Shown: positions 24,675 through 37,245, counted from the stretch's first letter. The stretch: 64,000 nt of DNA from Halocaridina rubra (GCA_037179515.1 JAXCGZ010004145.1:1-64000), one strand, 5' to 3'. Made by a program: numbers and translations. The notes: generated by a model from the letters alone, not told the origin.

Positions 24675-24863
24675 TCACCGTGGCTCAAACGGTAGCGTCC
24701 GCGACTTTGAGGCGTCGGGTCGAGGGTTCGCGCCCCGTCACAGTCCAAGGTTAGCAAGGGCATGCACTCAGGATAACGATTACATCTGTCAAAAACAGGT
24801 CCTTCACAAGAAGGCAACCGTCCTAGCCCTTGGTTGAAAAGGGAGTCCGTGACGTAAAACCGG

Positions 24864-24867
<4 letters not shown>
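24675..24867 (+). mobile_element. SINE-A copy 1, full length
   Basis: The tRNA-like head has an A-box GTGGCTCAAACGGTAGCG and a B-box GAGGGTTCGCGCCCC (RNA polymerase III promoter elements). A unique body follows: GCATGCACTCAGGATAACG, CAAGAAGGCAACCGTCCTAG and an end GACGTAAAACCGGAA. It sits between GATA/AT repeats on the left and (AT)n on the right. Translation of this SINE produces the recurrent [12 protein letters not shown] peptide, which is not a protein gene. Confidence 0.88.

Positions 24868-24927
<60 letters not shown>
24868..24927. repeat. (AT)n microsatellite, 3' flank of SINE-A
   Basis: Alternating AT starting at the last bases of the SINE. Confidence 0.97.
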
Positions 24928-24931
<4 letters not shown>

Positions 24932-24932
<1 letters not shown>

Positions 24933-25757
24933 ACCAATTAAGCACATTACATATGTGAAAACATGAATTTTTTTTTTTTTACCCCGACCGGGACTCGAAC
25001 CTAGGACTTATGATTACTAAGTCAAGGCGCTACCACTACACCACAGAAGGTTAAAAGGAATCCAACCTTGTAGCTTATATCTGCTATACTTAGGAATGAA
25101 CGCATTCTAACTGAATGCCACTATGTTCATATTACAGATTCCCCAACCTCACTCGTGGCTTCATTTTAGCATTTAATTCAAATCCCAATCTCATTCGGGC
25201 CATGAAATAACCAATTAAGCACATTACATATGTGAAAACATGAATCATTTTTTACCCCGACTGGGACTCGAACCTAGGACTTATGATTACTAAGTCAAGG
25301 CGCTACCACTACACCACAGAAGGTTAAAAGGAATCCAACCTTATAGCTTATATCTGCTATACTTAGGAATGAACGCATTCTATCTGAATGCCACTATGTT
25401 CATATTACAGATTCCCCAACCTCACTCGTGGCTTCATTTTAGCATTTAATTCAAATCCCAATCTCATTCGGGCCATGAAATAACCAATTAAGCACATTAC
25501 ATATGTGAAAACATGAATCATTTTTTACCCCGACCGGGACTCGAACCTAGGACTTATGATTACTAAGTCAAGGCGCTACCACTACACCACAGAAGGTTAA
25601 AAGGAATCCAACCTTATAGCTTATATCTGCTATACTTAGGAATGAATGCATTCTAACTGAATGCCACTATGTTCATATTACAGATTCCTCAACCTCACTC
25701 GTGGCTTCATTTTAGCATTTAATTCAAATCACAATCTCATTCGGCCATGAAATAACC
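24932..25757 (-). repeat. Three-unit tandem array (~275 bp each) of tRNA-like sequence
   Basis: Units start with AACCAATTAAGCACATTAC at 24932, 25209 and 25482, and a fourth start is truncated at 25754. Spacings are 277, 273 and 272 bp; units differ by a few bases. On the minus strand each unit holds a tRNA-like segment: A-box GTGGTGTAGTGGTAGCGC, a possible anticodon hairpin ACTTA-GTAATCA-TAAGT (loop anticodon AAT) and a perfect B-box GGTTCGAGTCCC. The acceptor stem is poor and four extra bases precede the anticodon stem, so a functional tRNA is unlikely. It is better read as a tandemly amplified tRNA-derived SINE or satellite with three potential pol III promoters. Confidence 0.85.
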
Positions 25758-26559
25758 AAAATGTATTGTGTACTGGTTGATTAATGAAATAGCTTAACTA
25801 GCTTTGTTCTTAAGTAATTTTGCCAATGCATTCTAGCTATATGTTGCAATAAAGAATACTTAAGTTTGATTTTGTGATTTTGATTACAATACTTATTATA
25901 AAGAACAGATTTTTCTTTGTCAGTTTTTGCATTGTAATTTTTATATTACTGTACTCTGTTTAGATAATTGCATAAGATTGTAATAGTTTCATAAGTCAGT
26001 TCCTTAGATAGCTCTGCCCCGTATTTGTAAAATAATAATAGTTAGAAATTTTAAGGCTCTCATAGAAGTAATTATGATGCTTCATCAGAAATATATGAGA
26101 TATTTCAGTTTGGTAGTGGGGAGTGTCGTAAGGCATATTAAAGATGCTTAAATGTACCGGGTAACAGTGACGCCCACGATGCCCCACCGACCGCCATGAG
26201 TAGTTACAAAGAGTCAATAAGAGATCGGGCCTTGTCAGGAGCAGACGTGACGTTCACAGCTTAGCTAGCCTCCCCCTTGGGGGCGGGAATCTGGAATCAT
26301 TCGTGACAGGAACTGTAGTAATGGGAGCTCTGAGGAATAAGTGTAACTTAGAAATAAATACATATAAAGAAGATGCTTTTCACCAACCACTTTACCAAAA
26401 GAACAACACCACAATTATTGGTGTAAAATAGTGGGATGAAAATCCCACCATATTGATGACCCTCGTGTGAAATAGTAATCCCACGACATTGGTGACACTC
26501 AGTGGGATTACACCAGGACATTTGGTGTCATCCGGTGGAATAATAGTCACACAACATTA
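25758..26559. other. gene-free region, possible decayed LTR at its right end
   Basis: 26230-26400 has a leader-like stretch (CCTCCCCCTTGGGGGCGGG palindrome, then GAAATAAATA). It is followed at 26400-26545 by three loosely repeated segments of the form CCCACxACATTGGTGACxCTC. That pattern could be a retroelement LTR end with repeated primer-site-like sequence. No coding region was recognised. The call is speculative. Confidence 0.3.
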
Positions 26560-26707
26560 GGACGGTTGCCTTCTTGCGAAGGACTTGTCTTGGCAGATGT
26601 AATCGTTACCCTGAGTGCATGCCCTTGCTAACCTCAGACCGTGACGGGGTGCGAACCCTCGACCTGACGCCTCAAAGTCGCGGACGCTACCGCTTGGGCC
26701 ACGGTGA
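26560..26707 (-). mobile_element. SINE-A copy 2
   Basis: Minus-strand copy. The head GTCACCGTGGCCCAAGCGG lies at the right end and the B-box GAGGGTTCGCACCCC in the middle, with a body to AGGACGGTTGCC... reversed. It lacks the extreme 3' end. The tRNA-like head abuts (CA)n at 26709. One strand also gives an open frame fused to LINE-A copy A-9; this is a chance join. Confidence 0.85.
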
Positions 26708-26727
26708 CTACACACACACACACACAC
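26708..26727. repeat. (CA)n at the 5' junction of LINE-A copy A-9
   Basis: About 18 bp of CA between the SINE-A head and the truncated LINE. Confidence 0.9.
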
Positions 26728-28743
26728 CTGTCACCAAAGTAGGTGTAATTCATGCCAGAGAGAAATGGTTCGATAATGGGTGTAAAAGAGCTAAGGAGTG
26801 GAGAGACAAATGCTGGAAAAGGTATAGGAGGAGAAAAAGCATAAATGCCTGGCAAACCTACAAAAGAGCAAGAAATGACTACCTAAGTAAAAGGAGAGAG
26901 GCAGAGAGAGACTATGAGAGGGACATCACCAGGAAGGCTAAAGAAAATCCCAAGCTTTTCCACAGCTTTATCAGAGGAAAACTGAAGGTAAAAGAACAGG
27001 TTTTAAGGCTAAAGAGAGCGGATGGAAGCATCACTGAGATGGATGAAGAGATCTGCAAAGAATTGAACAAGGAGTTTCAGTCAGTATTTACAGAAGAAAA
27101 TACCCCACCCCCTCAGATTGCAGTGATAGAAGCTCAAGGGCCGGTATTAGAGAACATCAACCTTACAGCCACAGAGGTATGCAAAGCGCTGATGGATTTA
27201 GATGTTCATAAAGCTACAGGTCCTGATGACATATCCCCTCATGTGCTTAAAAATTGTGCAAACACAATATCAGTGGCACTAAGTATCATATTTAAGGAGT
27301 CATGGAGTCGGGGGAGATTCCAAGATGCTGGAAACAAGAAAATGTGATATATCTTCAAAAAGGGAAGGAGGGATACGGCTCTGAACTATAGACCAGTTTC
27401 CTTGACCAGCATAGTTTGCAAAGTTATGGAGAAACTACTAAGGAAACATATAACTCTTCACTTGGAATCCTTCAACTTTTTGTCAGTGAGGCAACATGGC
27501 TTCAGAGAAGGTAGATCAACAGCAACAAACTTATTAGAATTTTATGATGAAGTAAGCCAAATCTTACAGGATAGAGAGGGCTGGGCAGATTGCATATTCC
27601 TAGACTTCCAGAAAGCGTTTGACACTGTTCCACATGGGAGACTTATTAGGAAGCTGCACTCAATGGCTAGAATAGGTGGAAATGTTTTGGAATGGATAAA
27701 AACTTACTTAGAAGGAAGGGAACAGAGGGTTAGAGTAAGACACTCAGTGTCTGAATGGAGAAGAGTTAGTAGTGGAGTTCCACAGGGTTCAGTTTTAGGG
27801 CCACTTTTGTTCCTTGTATATGTAAATGACCTACCAGAGTCTGTAAATTCATTCATGAATATGTTTGCAGATGATGCAAAGATTGTGAAGAAAGCAAAAA
27901 ACGAGAACAATGGTAGAGAACTTCAGGAGGATCTAAATAATCTGCATGAGTGGTCAGAAAAGTGGCTAATGAAATTCAATACTTCAAAATGTAAGGTAAT
28001 GAGAATGGGTACAAGTGCAAGAAGGCCCAAGCTTGACTACTCGGTGGCTGGAGTACAACTTCAAGAGACAGAAAATGAGAGAGATCTAGGAGTAATACTG
28101 GCAGATTTGTCTCCAGAAATACATATAAATGACATAGTAAGGGCAGCATATGCATTCTTATCAAATGTAAGGGTAGCCTTCAGGCACATGGACAAGGAAA
28201 TGTTCAGAAATATTTATGTAACCTATGTGAGGCCAAAACTCGAATATGCAGCCCCCTTTTGGAATCCGCACTTGAAAAAGCACATAGCTAAGCTTGAAAA
28301 AGTTCAAAGACATGCCACGAAACTGGTGCCAGAAATACGCAATCTCAGTTATGATGAGAGGCTGAGGGAATTAGACTTACCATCACTCGAAGCTAGAAGA
28401 GTGAGGGGGGATATGTTGACAGTCTTTAAATTCGTTCATGGTTATGATAGAGTGTATAGGGATCGATATTTTGATATGGCTAGCTCTAGAAGTAGAGGTC
28501 ATAGTTTGAAGCTTCGTAAGAAAACTTCTTCGCAGGATGTAAGGAAATACTTTTTCAGTGTAAGAGTAGTTGATAATTGGAATTGGCTAAGCGAGGAGGT
28601 AGTTGATGCTATCTCAATCCATAGTTTTAAGGACAGGTATGATAAGTATGACTAAGTATAAAATGGAACCAATGAGGAGACGGGAAGATACGAGCTTTGG
28701 GCTCTTTCCCGTAAACACAATTAGGTAATCACAATTAGGTAAT
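26728..28743 (+). mobile_element. LINE-A copy A-9, 5'-truncated
   Basis: Starts in the linker after the endonuclease (CTGTCACCAAAGTAGGTG) and runs to a complete 3' hairpin (28679-28712) and two tail units. (CA)n follows at 28744-28757. Frames: 26728-27347 (basic linker to the start of RT) and 27402-28655 (rest of RT). The break near 27310-27360 removes the RT motif around CWKQANVIPIF. Nearly all else is intact, so the copy is fairly young. Confidence 0.94.
27402..28655 (+). pseudogene. LINE-A ORF2 RT and C-terminal region, 417-codon fragment
   Basis: Contains the catalytic Asp of IFLDFQKAFDTVPHG, SGVPQGSVLGPLLF, FADDAKIVKKAKN and the C-terminal HATKLVPEIRNLSYDERLRE to NWNWLSEEVVDA. One codon is missing relative to sister copies (RDLGVILADL for RDLGVNILADL). 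The N-terminal RT fingers lie in another frame upstream, so it encodes no full enzyme. Confidence 0.88.
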
Positions 28744-28894
28744 CACACACACACACAATAAAGAGATAAACTGAGTCACTAAATAGCACTTATATGGAGA
28801 TATAAAAATTCTGTGTGAAGCCTAAATAAAAGTTTTTCTCTTTTTTTCTCTTTCTCTTCTTCTTTCTATATTCTGTGAAAGGGAGAACATAAAA

Positions 28895-29970
28895 ATGAGG
28901 CCATCTCTGTCCCAAACCTCTCCCATCCATGGGTCGGTAGGAGGGGTAGCCATTAGGAGACTTAAGCAGAAAATCAAGAATTTAGAGGCAATGGTTATAA
29001 GCCTTGATGAAAAAATTCGGAATATGGATGGAGAAATGAAAGAGAATGAAACACTCAGAGAGCAAATAAGATCTTTGGAGGAAGCAAATAAAGCACAAGG
29101 GCAGGAGAGAAAGAAACTAGAAAAAAGAATAAAGAAGCTGGAAGGGGAAAAGAGTCAACTAGAATCTAGAATTTCTAAACAAGAAGATAAAAACAAACAG
29201 CTGAATGACAACCTAAAGGAATTAGATGTTAGTTCACTGCTCTCTTCTGAGAGAGACGAGTTGCTGCTTGGAATGTTCAGATTAAGGAAAACAATGAACA
29301 GTTCAGAAAAGAGTTCCAGGAGCTGAATATGGAAAATGATGCCATGAAAACTTCCTTTGCTGATGCACTAAAGGGGAATGTGGCAGTAAAAGAGGCTGTA
29401 AAAGTGGTGGCACTGGAAAACATACAAACAGTTGACTATTAAGAGACAGTAATCGAAAAAATGAAAGACGTGATGGAAAGGGCAAACCCACTCATCAGAC
29501 AGGCACTTGATAAGGAGAAGACAGTGGTAATCTCAGGCATAAGCGAATCCCAGGAGCCAACATGGCAGGGGAGACTTGAAGAAAATAAAGCTAGGGTTGT
29601 AGACCTGATAAGAAAGCTTGGAGTAGTTTGTGGTCCTGAGAATATTGTAAACATACACCAACTAGGTAAATATTCGAGGGAAGGAAAGCCGAGACCAACA
29701 AAAGTAACCTTTGAGAGAGGGGAAACATGTAGGGAAATATTGTTGAGAAAAAAAAGTCTAAAAGACCTTCAAGAATTCAAAGAAGTGTTCATTAGACGAT
29801 ACAGAACACAGGAAGAGATGGGAAAGAAAAAAAACTTGTTGCAAGAGGCAAGAAGGTTAAATGAGGAAAGAAATGAAGAAGAGAAGAAAAATTTTCATTT
29901 CAGAGTTCTTCCAGACAAAGGGGAGATAAAGAAGATAATGAGAGAAGATCAGGGGATGGGGCCTCATTAA
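28895..29970 (+). pseudogene. LINE-A ORF1, broken by frameshift and nonsense
   Basis: MRPSLSQTSPIHGS start at 28895. Coiled coil through KKLEKRIKKLEGEKSQLESR. A frameshift near 29265 (GAGACGAGTTGCTG) ends the first frame at 29326. A Lys-to-stop change (GAC TAT TAA) occurs at about 29440. The RRM-like part (VVISGISESQEPTW, ENIVNIHQLGKYS, PRPTKVTFERGE) continues in frame to EDQGMGPH and TAA at 29968-29970, close to or overlapping the beginning of ORF2. Confidence 0.87.
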
Positions 29971-29984
29971 GATTGTTATACACA

Positions 29985-31167
29985 AATGCTGAGGGATTAG
30001 CTGGTAAGGCAGTAGAATTAAAAGATAGGATTCACAACAGTAAGGCAGATATAGTAGCAATTACATAGACTAAGTTGAGTGAGGACATAAACAGTGTCAC
30101 AGTTTTCCTAAGGGCTTCAGAATACTAAGGGTTGAAATAACTGAGACGACTGGTGGAGGGGTAGCACTGCTCATAAGTGAAAGGATTCAAGTTGAAGAAA
30201 TAAACTTGGCTATAGAAAGTGAGTTCAAGGAATTTCTTGTTGCTCGCATAAATACTGGGTCAGAGAGCATTATAATAACTGTTGTATACAACCCACCAAG
30301 GAACCAAAATAGGCTTGAAGTTTATGAGGAAAGTCATATAGGTACTATTGAAGTCATAAACTCAGTTGTTAACATGGCACGGGAAAAAAATGTAGGATTT
30401 TGATTATGGGAGACTTTAATCATGAAGAGATAGATTGGATAAATCTTGACCAACACAGTGGTGAGGACTCATTCAGGGCAAGATTCCTAGATTGCGTACA
30501 AGGGAATTTCCTACACCAATATGTAATGGAACCAACGAGAGCCAGGGGTGGGGATGAGCCATCACTACTTGATCTAGTGTTCACAGATAATGTGTTGGAT
30601 ATTGAAAAAATTGAGTATGAACCACCAATTGGAAAGAGTGACCACTGTGTGTTGTTGATGGAGTATATCATTGAAGATATTCTTCCTGAGAGTAGAGGCA
30701 CTGAGGACATGAGGAGGAACTATCCGAAAGGAGATTACATCAAAATGAATGAGCTTTTTGCAGTTATTGACTGGAGAACCTTATTTTACAACAAATCTGT
30801 ACAAGAAATGTATGACATCTTTTGTGAGAAAAATGGGAAGATAGTAGATTGCTGCATACCTGTCACCAAAGTAGGTGTAATTCATGCCAGAGAGAAATGG
30901 TTCGATAATGGGTGTAAAAGAGCTAAGGAGTGGAGAGACAAATGCTGGAAAAGGTATAGGAGGAGTAAAAACATAAATGCCTGGCAAACCTACAAAAGAG
31001 CAAGAAATGACTACCTAAGTAAAAGGAGAGAGGCAGAGAGAGACTATGAGAGGGACATCACCAGGAAGGCTAAAGAAAATCCCAAGCTTTTCCACAGCTT
31101 TATCAGAGGAAAACTGAAGGTAAAAGAACAGGTTTTAAGGATAAAGAGAGCGGATGGAAGCATCCAC
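29985..31167 (+). pseudogene. LINE-A ORF2 endonuclease, truncated before RT
   Basis: LLYTNADGLAGKAVELKDRI opens the domain, but an in-frame stop (ACATAG for ACAGAG) at the catalytic ITETK Glu and a frame slip near 30105 break it. The rest is good: VVYNPPRNQNR (30206-30403), then in the next frame IMGDFNHEEIDWINLD, LLDLVFTDNVLD and the intact GKSDHCVLLMEYI triad (30400-31167). The last residues before the breakpoint are the basic linker RIKRADGSI. The reading frame past 31167 is antisense copy A-11 and not real. Confidence 0.87.
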
Positions 31168-32551
31168 GGGAAAGGGCCCTATGCTCGTAACCCCCCGTCT
31201 TCAGGCAGGTTTCACTTTTTTACTCACTGACACTAAACATCTCTATTCTTTAAATTATGAATGTATTTTTCATTTACTGCTTCCTCACTTAACGAATTCC
31301 AGCTATGCTATCCTTACACCAAAAAAAGTACTTCTTTACATCCTGCAAGAAAGTTTTCTCACGAAACTTCAGACTATGACTTCTAGTTCTAGAGCCATCC
31401 TTATGAATATATCGTCCCTTACCCGATCTGTCAAAGCATGACAATATTTGAAAACCGTTACCATATCCCCCCCCTCTATTCTCTAGCTTCGAGTGCTGGT
31501 CAGGCTAATTCCCTCAGCTTTTCATCACAATTTAGATTACGCATCTCCGTCACCAGCTTCGTAACATGTCTGAACTTTCTCTAACTTATGTGTGTGTGTT
31601 TTAAAGTGCGGATTCCAGAAGAGCGTTTCATATTCAATATTTGGCCTCACTAAGTCACGTATATATTTTTGAGAATATCCATGTTCATATGCCTAAAGGT
31701 TATATGCTAAGACAGAATATTCTGCTTTTCTCATACCATATATATGCATTTCCGGAGAAAAATATGCCAGTCCATTTACCTCTAGATATCTTTCGTTCTC
31801 AGATTCTTAAAGTTTCAATCCTGTTATTGAAAACCTAAATTTTGGCCTTCGTGCACTCTTGCTCTAATTCATTACTTTACATTTTAAAGTATTTAATCTC
31901 ATCAGCCACTTGTATGACCACTTATGTAGACCGTTAAGTCTTCTTGAAGTTCTCTACCAATATATTCGTCTTTCTCTCTTCTCACAATCTTTGAATCATC
32001 TGCAAACCTATTTAAAATTCATTTACAGGCTCCCACCAGTCATTTACATATACATAGCGGATCCCTGTGGAACCCCACTACTAACCCTTCTTTAGTCAGA
32101 CACTGAGTGTCTTACTCTAACCCTCTGTTCCCTTCCTTCTAATAAGTTTTTATCCATTCCAAGTCATTTTCACCTATTCTTGTCATTACTTGCAGCTTCT
32201 TAATAAGTCTCCCATGTGGACCTGTGTCATATGTCTTCAGAAAATCTAAGAATATACAATCGGCCCAGCCTTCTCTTTCTTGTAAGATCTGGCTTATTTC
32301 ATAAATTTTCATAAGTTTGTTATCATACGACTGTCTTCTTTGAAGCTATGTTGTATCACTGACAAAATGTTGAAAGACTCCAAGTGGAAAGAAATGTGTT
32401 TTCTCAGTAGTTTCTCAGTCATAAAATTGCAAAGTATGCTAGTCATTAAATCAGGCCTATAGTTTAGATCTTAATTTCAGAATCTTGAAATCTCCCCAGA
32501 GGCTAGCGACTTCTCAAATGTGATGTATAGTTGTATTAATAAAGGTTCGGC

Positions 32552-32853
32552 ACAAATCTTGGATCAGGGACCCTTGGTGACCCCAGAACATTAAATGACC
32601 CTGTAAATTGTTAGGTTAGATTAGGTTAATGGCTAACCCAATATAGTCCATTCTAGCAACTAAGTAATTTGGCCCATGGAACAGCCGCCCGGTGCGATAC
32701 TACAAATCTTGGATCAGGGACCCTTGGTGACCCCAGAACATTAAATGTCCCTGTAAATTGTTAGGTTAGATTAGGTTAATTGCTAACCCAATATAGTCCA
32801 TTCTAGCAACTTAGTAATTTGGCCCATGGCACAGCCGCCCGGTGCGATACTAC
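32552..32853. repeat. 150-bp tandem duplication (two units)
   Basis: ACAAATCTTGGATCAGGGAC starts units at 32552 and 32702. Each unit runs to CCGCCCGGTGCGATACTAC and contains TTAGGTTAGATTAGGTTA. The units differ at about four positions. No coding sequence. Confidence 0.93.
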
Positions 32854-32884
32854 AGCTGAAGGTCTGTTTGACCTAAATAGGACC

Positions 32885-33105
32885 GTTCATTGTTAACTTT
32901 TACTTCAGTTACGGTTTCATTTTCTATGTCTAGATCAACTCCAAATATACGTTGATATTCGTTACACATCTCTTATTATCCCTTCTCATCTGACTATCCA
33001 CAACACTCCCCATCTCTTTATCTCTTTGCTTTATGTTTCTTCATGCCCAGGACCGATGAGGGCAAGTTTCTTTGCCCGTCCTGGTGTCACACTCATAAAA
33101 ACGTA
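32885..33105 (+). repeat. Family C repeat, copy 2
   Basis: GATATTCGTTACACATCTC, CCCAGGACCGATGAGGGCA and CCTGGTGTCACACTCAT match copy 1 at 23841. It lies inside LINE-A copy A-11, so it is younger than that copy. Confidence 0.78.
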
Positions 33106-33438
33106 TAATATTCCAAGGGTTGCTAATTTTTACCTGATCCAAAGTCTTAACTACATAGGGGAATATATCGTTAAGCCCCATAACTTTATGAGCATCTAAT
33201 TCCATCAACGCTTTGCAAACCATGTGTAGATGAAACTCCTTTGTTTTCATATTTTGGTCTACGATCTCTCATTTGTGCAGTTATGTTGTGAGCTCTGCAG
33301 CTAGGACGTGCAAGCACATGTTTGCCCTGAAGTTCCATTGATAGAAATAAAGAATAAAAGAATATGAAAAATCATTCCTATTAATCCCTTAATTTTCTAT
33401 TTCTGGCGGGTAGCGAACACATTTTTTTTAACACTAAC

Positions 33439-33668
33439 GCCCTATTTCTTAAGCAGTGTAAACCTGGGATACCATACTGTTAGTTAACTATACACATACA
33501 TATGGATTTCATAAACGCATCTGACGCGGTTCTGTGTATGGCTAGGATCCCTTGCGGGATCCTAGCCATACACAGAACAGCGTCAGATGCGTTTCTGAAA
33601 TCCATTTGCATGTGTCTAGCTAACTAACAGTATGGTATCCCAGGTTTACATTGTTTAAGAAATAGGGC
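33439..33668. mobile_element. Palindromic (hairpin) MITE, copy 2
   Basis: A second near-perfect inverted repeat, symmetric about 33553.5. The outer ends are GCCCTATTTCTTAA and TTAAGAAATAGGGC; the core is CTAGGATCCC-TTGC-GGGATCCTAG. Arms match those of 3223-3446, including the shared GG/TG mismatch, but the four-base loop differs (TTGC against GCAT). Confidence 0.87.
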
Positions 33669-34164
<496 letters not shown>

Positions 34165-34321
34165 TAAGGGCAAGGACGGTGCCTTCTTGTAATGGACTTT
34201 GGTTTTGGCAGGTGTGATCGCTACCCTAAGTGAATGCTTTCTGTAACCTCATACCGTGGCAAGCCTCGAACCTTCCGACGACTCAAAGTCGCGGACGCTA
34301 CCACTTTGCCACGGCGACCAC
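34165..34321 (-). mobile_element. SINE-A copy 3, diverged
   Basis: A minus-strand relic with recognisable CTCAAAGTCGCGGACGCTAC and GTGCCTTCTTG blocks. It is more mutated than the other copies. Confidence 0.7.
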
Positions 34322-34647
34322 ACGACGTCCCTACAATCCTCTATTCTGGCAATAGCTCAACACGAGGTCTTGTTGTTCAAATGTTAATTCATGCAGTTTT
34401 TTTTTTTTTTACTTCAAACCAGAACACACGGCTATATGTCTCATTAATTCTAAGTAAGAATTCGCGTTTGTTCTTTACTTTCTGCAGCACCCCAAGGAAT
34501 ATTAAATTTTTAATACAATTTTAACTAATTATTCAATATATTCAGCTGTACATAATGTTGTTAGTACATACGAATATGCTTAGTCATATATGTATGCTTA
34601 TTAGTTTGGACATTTTCTAATGCGGTATTAATATCATGAAGATTGGC

Positions 34648-34648
<1 letters not shown>
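34322..34648. other. gene-free AT-rich spacer
   Basis: Nothing recognised. Confidence 0.4.
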
Positions 34649-34720
<72 letters not shown>

Positions 34721-34746
34721 TAATAATAATGATAATAATAATAATA
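34649..34746. repeat. (AAT)n microsatellite
   Basis: About 98 bp of AAT with minor changes at the right end. Confidence 0.97.
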
Positions 34747-35009
34747 CAAATAATAAAAAAAATTGTGTCCATTTTTAAAATATAGTTTTTTTTTAACACA
34801 GGATAAAATGGTCCTACTTCTCCCTTTATTTGGCTGAATGTTTTTTTTTTTTTTAGATCTAGTAGCACATCGCCTTTCTATGTGTTTAAATTATTAGTTA
34901 GTGATAATATGCAAACAAATAGATACCTCTGAAATGTACCTGGGTTTTGAGGAAAAGCCGAGGTGTAAACCAGCCCACCTGACCACTTGGACTGGACCAG
35001 AAACCTACA

Positions 35010-35117
<108 letters not shown>

Positions 35118-35343
35118 ACTGCTGCTTTAGGTGTCTCACTCAAAACGGGCAACAATGAATTCAGTTCTAGATTAGCAAATTACAGTGAAGGAGAATCTCT
35201 GACGAAGGATGTAAAACGCTTCCAAGAAGCAGTGTAGTTCGAGGAATGTGTTTTTACAATGTTGTATCACAGTCTTCATCATTAGTAAAACCAAACACAA
35301 AAACAAAATCTTAGCATTTGGTTTTTTTATATTATAGATACTC

Positions 35344-35751
<408 letters not shown>

Positions 35752-35942
35752 AGTCACCGTGGTTCAAGCGCTAGCGTCCGCGATTCTGAGGCGTCAGGTC
35801 GAGGGTTCGCGCCCCCTTCACGGTCTGAGGTTAGTAAGGGCATGCACTCAGGGTAAGGATTACATCTGCCAAAACAAGTCCTTCGCAAGAAGGCAACCGT
35901 CCTAGCCCTTGGTAGAAAAGGGAGTCCGTGACGTAAAACCGG
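35752..35942 (+). mobile_element. SINE-A copy 5, full length
   Basis: Head GTCACCGTGGTTCAAGCGC with B-box GAGGGTTCGCGCCCC; body and GACGTAAAACCGGAA end as in copy 1. Immediately followed by (AAT)n, where copy 1 has (AT)n. Confidence 0.88.
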
Positions 35943-36234
<292 letters not shown>

Positions 36235-36414
36235 GCAATAATAATAATGATAGTAATAAACTACATAACAATCACCATCCATATCCATAGATACAGATGT
36301 CATCCACGTCACCACCATGCTCCCTGTTCATCATAATGCTTACTTTAGCAAGGAAGTACATTATAAATAACTAATTATGAATATAAAACTATTGTAGAGT
36401 TAGCTTTAGAATGT

Positions 36415-36543
<129 letters not shown>

Positions 36544-37234
36544 GTCCGGTCACATTTCGTCCAATAGAAAACTACTTGCAAAAGCATTGATAAAATCTTA
36601 TAAAGTATTACTTTACATATCCTCCCCGTTCTAACTTCTTTTTGAATAATATTTTTAGATAATAAGAATATCCATACAATTGCAACTTAATAATACTTTT
36701 GGTATAATTCGTTACCATAAATATCTAACTTAGGGACTGCTGTGATCACTCGAAAAGGGAGAAAGATATCTTATTTCCTGTAATTTCTTATGGTTAAAAC
36801 AGAATTAAGGGAACGATATTACGTTAGAGTAAGAGTAAATACAATTCGTTTAATCTACCATATTTTCCTTTTAAATTCTACTTCGTTGAAACTCATTTTA
36901 ACAGTTACGACATAATTCACAAAACACAGACTAATGATAAATGACCAAGTAACGTGATTAAGGCTAATAAATCTAAACATGAACGATTTATTATTGTCTT
37001 AAATTCATGTATGGAAGGGCTATGAGTATTTCGACATTGGAAATGGAAGATATATATATATATATAAACTAAATAATAAAAAGATTAAATTAACATATTT
37101 TGTATATTGGTCAAGAGAAAATATATGATCATATAATAAGCAGTTGACTGTTGTAGCAAGGAGACAATATTTCTCACGTAGATCTACAGGCGTGGCGGAT
37201 ATAGACTTTATTAATATAACAGACAAGATAATTA
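36544..37234. other. gene-free AT-rich spacer
   Basis: Nothing recognised. Confidence 0.45.
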
Positions 37235-37245
37235 TGGGGGGGGGG

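Larger units (their letters stand above)
28758..31167 (+). mobile_element. LINE-A copy A-10, 5'-complete, 3'-truncated
   Basis: Follows copy A-9 after about 14 bp of (CA)n. It has the full 5' UTR (28758-28894), ORF1 and the ORF2 endonuclease. It stops abruptly at 31167 in GGATGGAAGCATC, just before the RT domain, where it meets the 3' end of the inverted old copy A-11. LINEs normally lose their 5' end. A missing 3' end therefore implies a later deletion or rearrangement, not ordinary insertion. Confidence 0.92.
31168..33215 (-). mobile_element. LINE-A copy A-11, old divergent copy, interrupted
   Basis: Minus strand. The 3' hairpin (ACGGGAAAGGGCCC...CCCCCCGT) is at 31168-31200. Heavily mutated C-terminal and RT sequence follows to about 32540, with no usable frame. 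Homology resumes at about 33130-33215 with the KxxG...ELDAHKVMGLNDI segment (ALMELDAHKVMGLNDIFPYV). The 590 bp between hold the 150-bp tandem repeat and a family C copy, both therefore inserted later. It is clearly older than the other LINE-A copies. Confidence 0.85.

Noticed and set aside
24975..25060. Functional tRNA-Ile(AAT) gene
   Set aside because: A- and B-boxes are good, but the acceptor stem does not pair well and extra bases precede the anticodon stem.
24932..25757. CRISPR array
   Set aside because: The three repeats are ~275 bp with no spacers, in a eukaryotic sequence. They are a tandem tRNA-like repeat.
26574..27347. A 257-codon frame joining SINE-A to LINE-A ORF2 as a gene fusion
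   Set aside because: The first 45 codons are translated antisense SINE and (CA)n; only the LINE part is coding in origin.
30400..31230. C-terminal extension of the LINE-A endonuclease frame past 31167
   Set aside because: The last ~20 codons read antisense through the hairpin of the inverted copy A-11.
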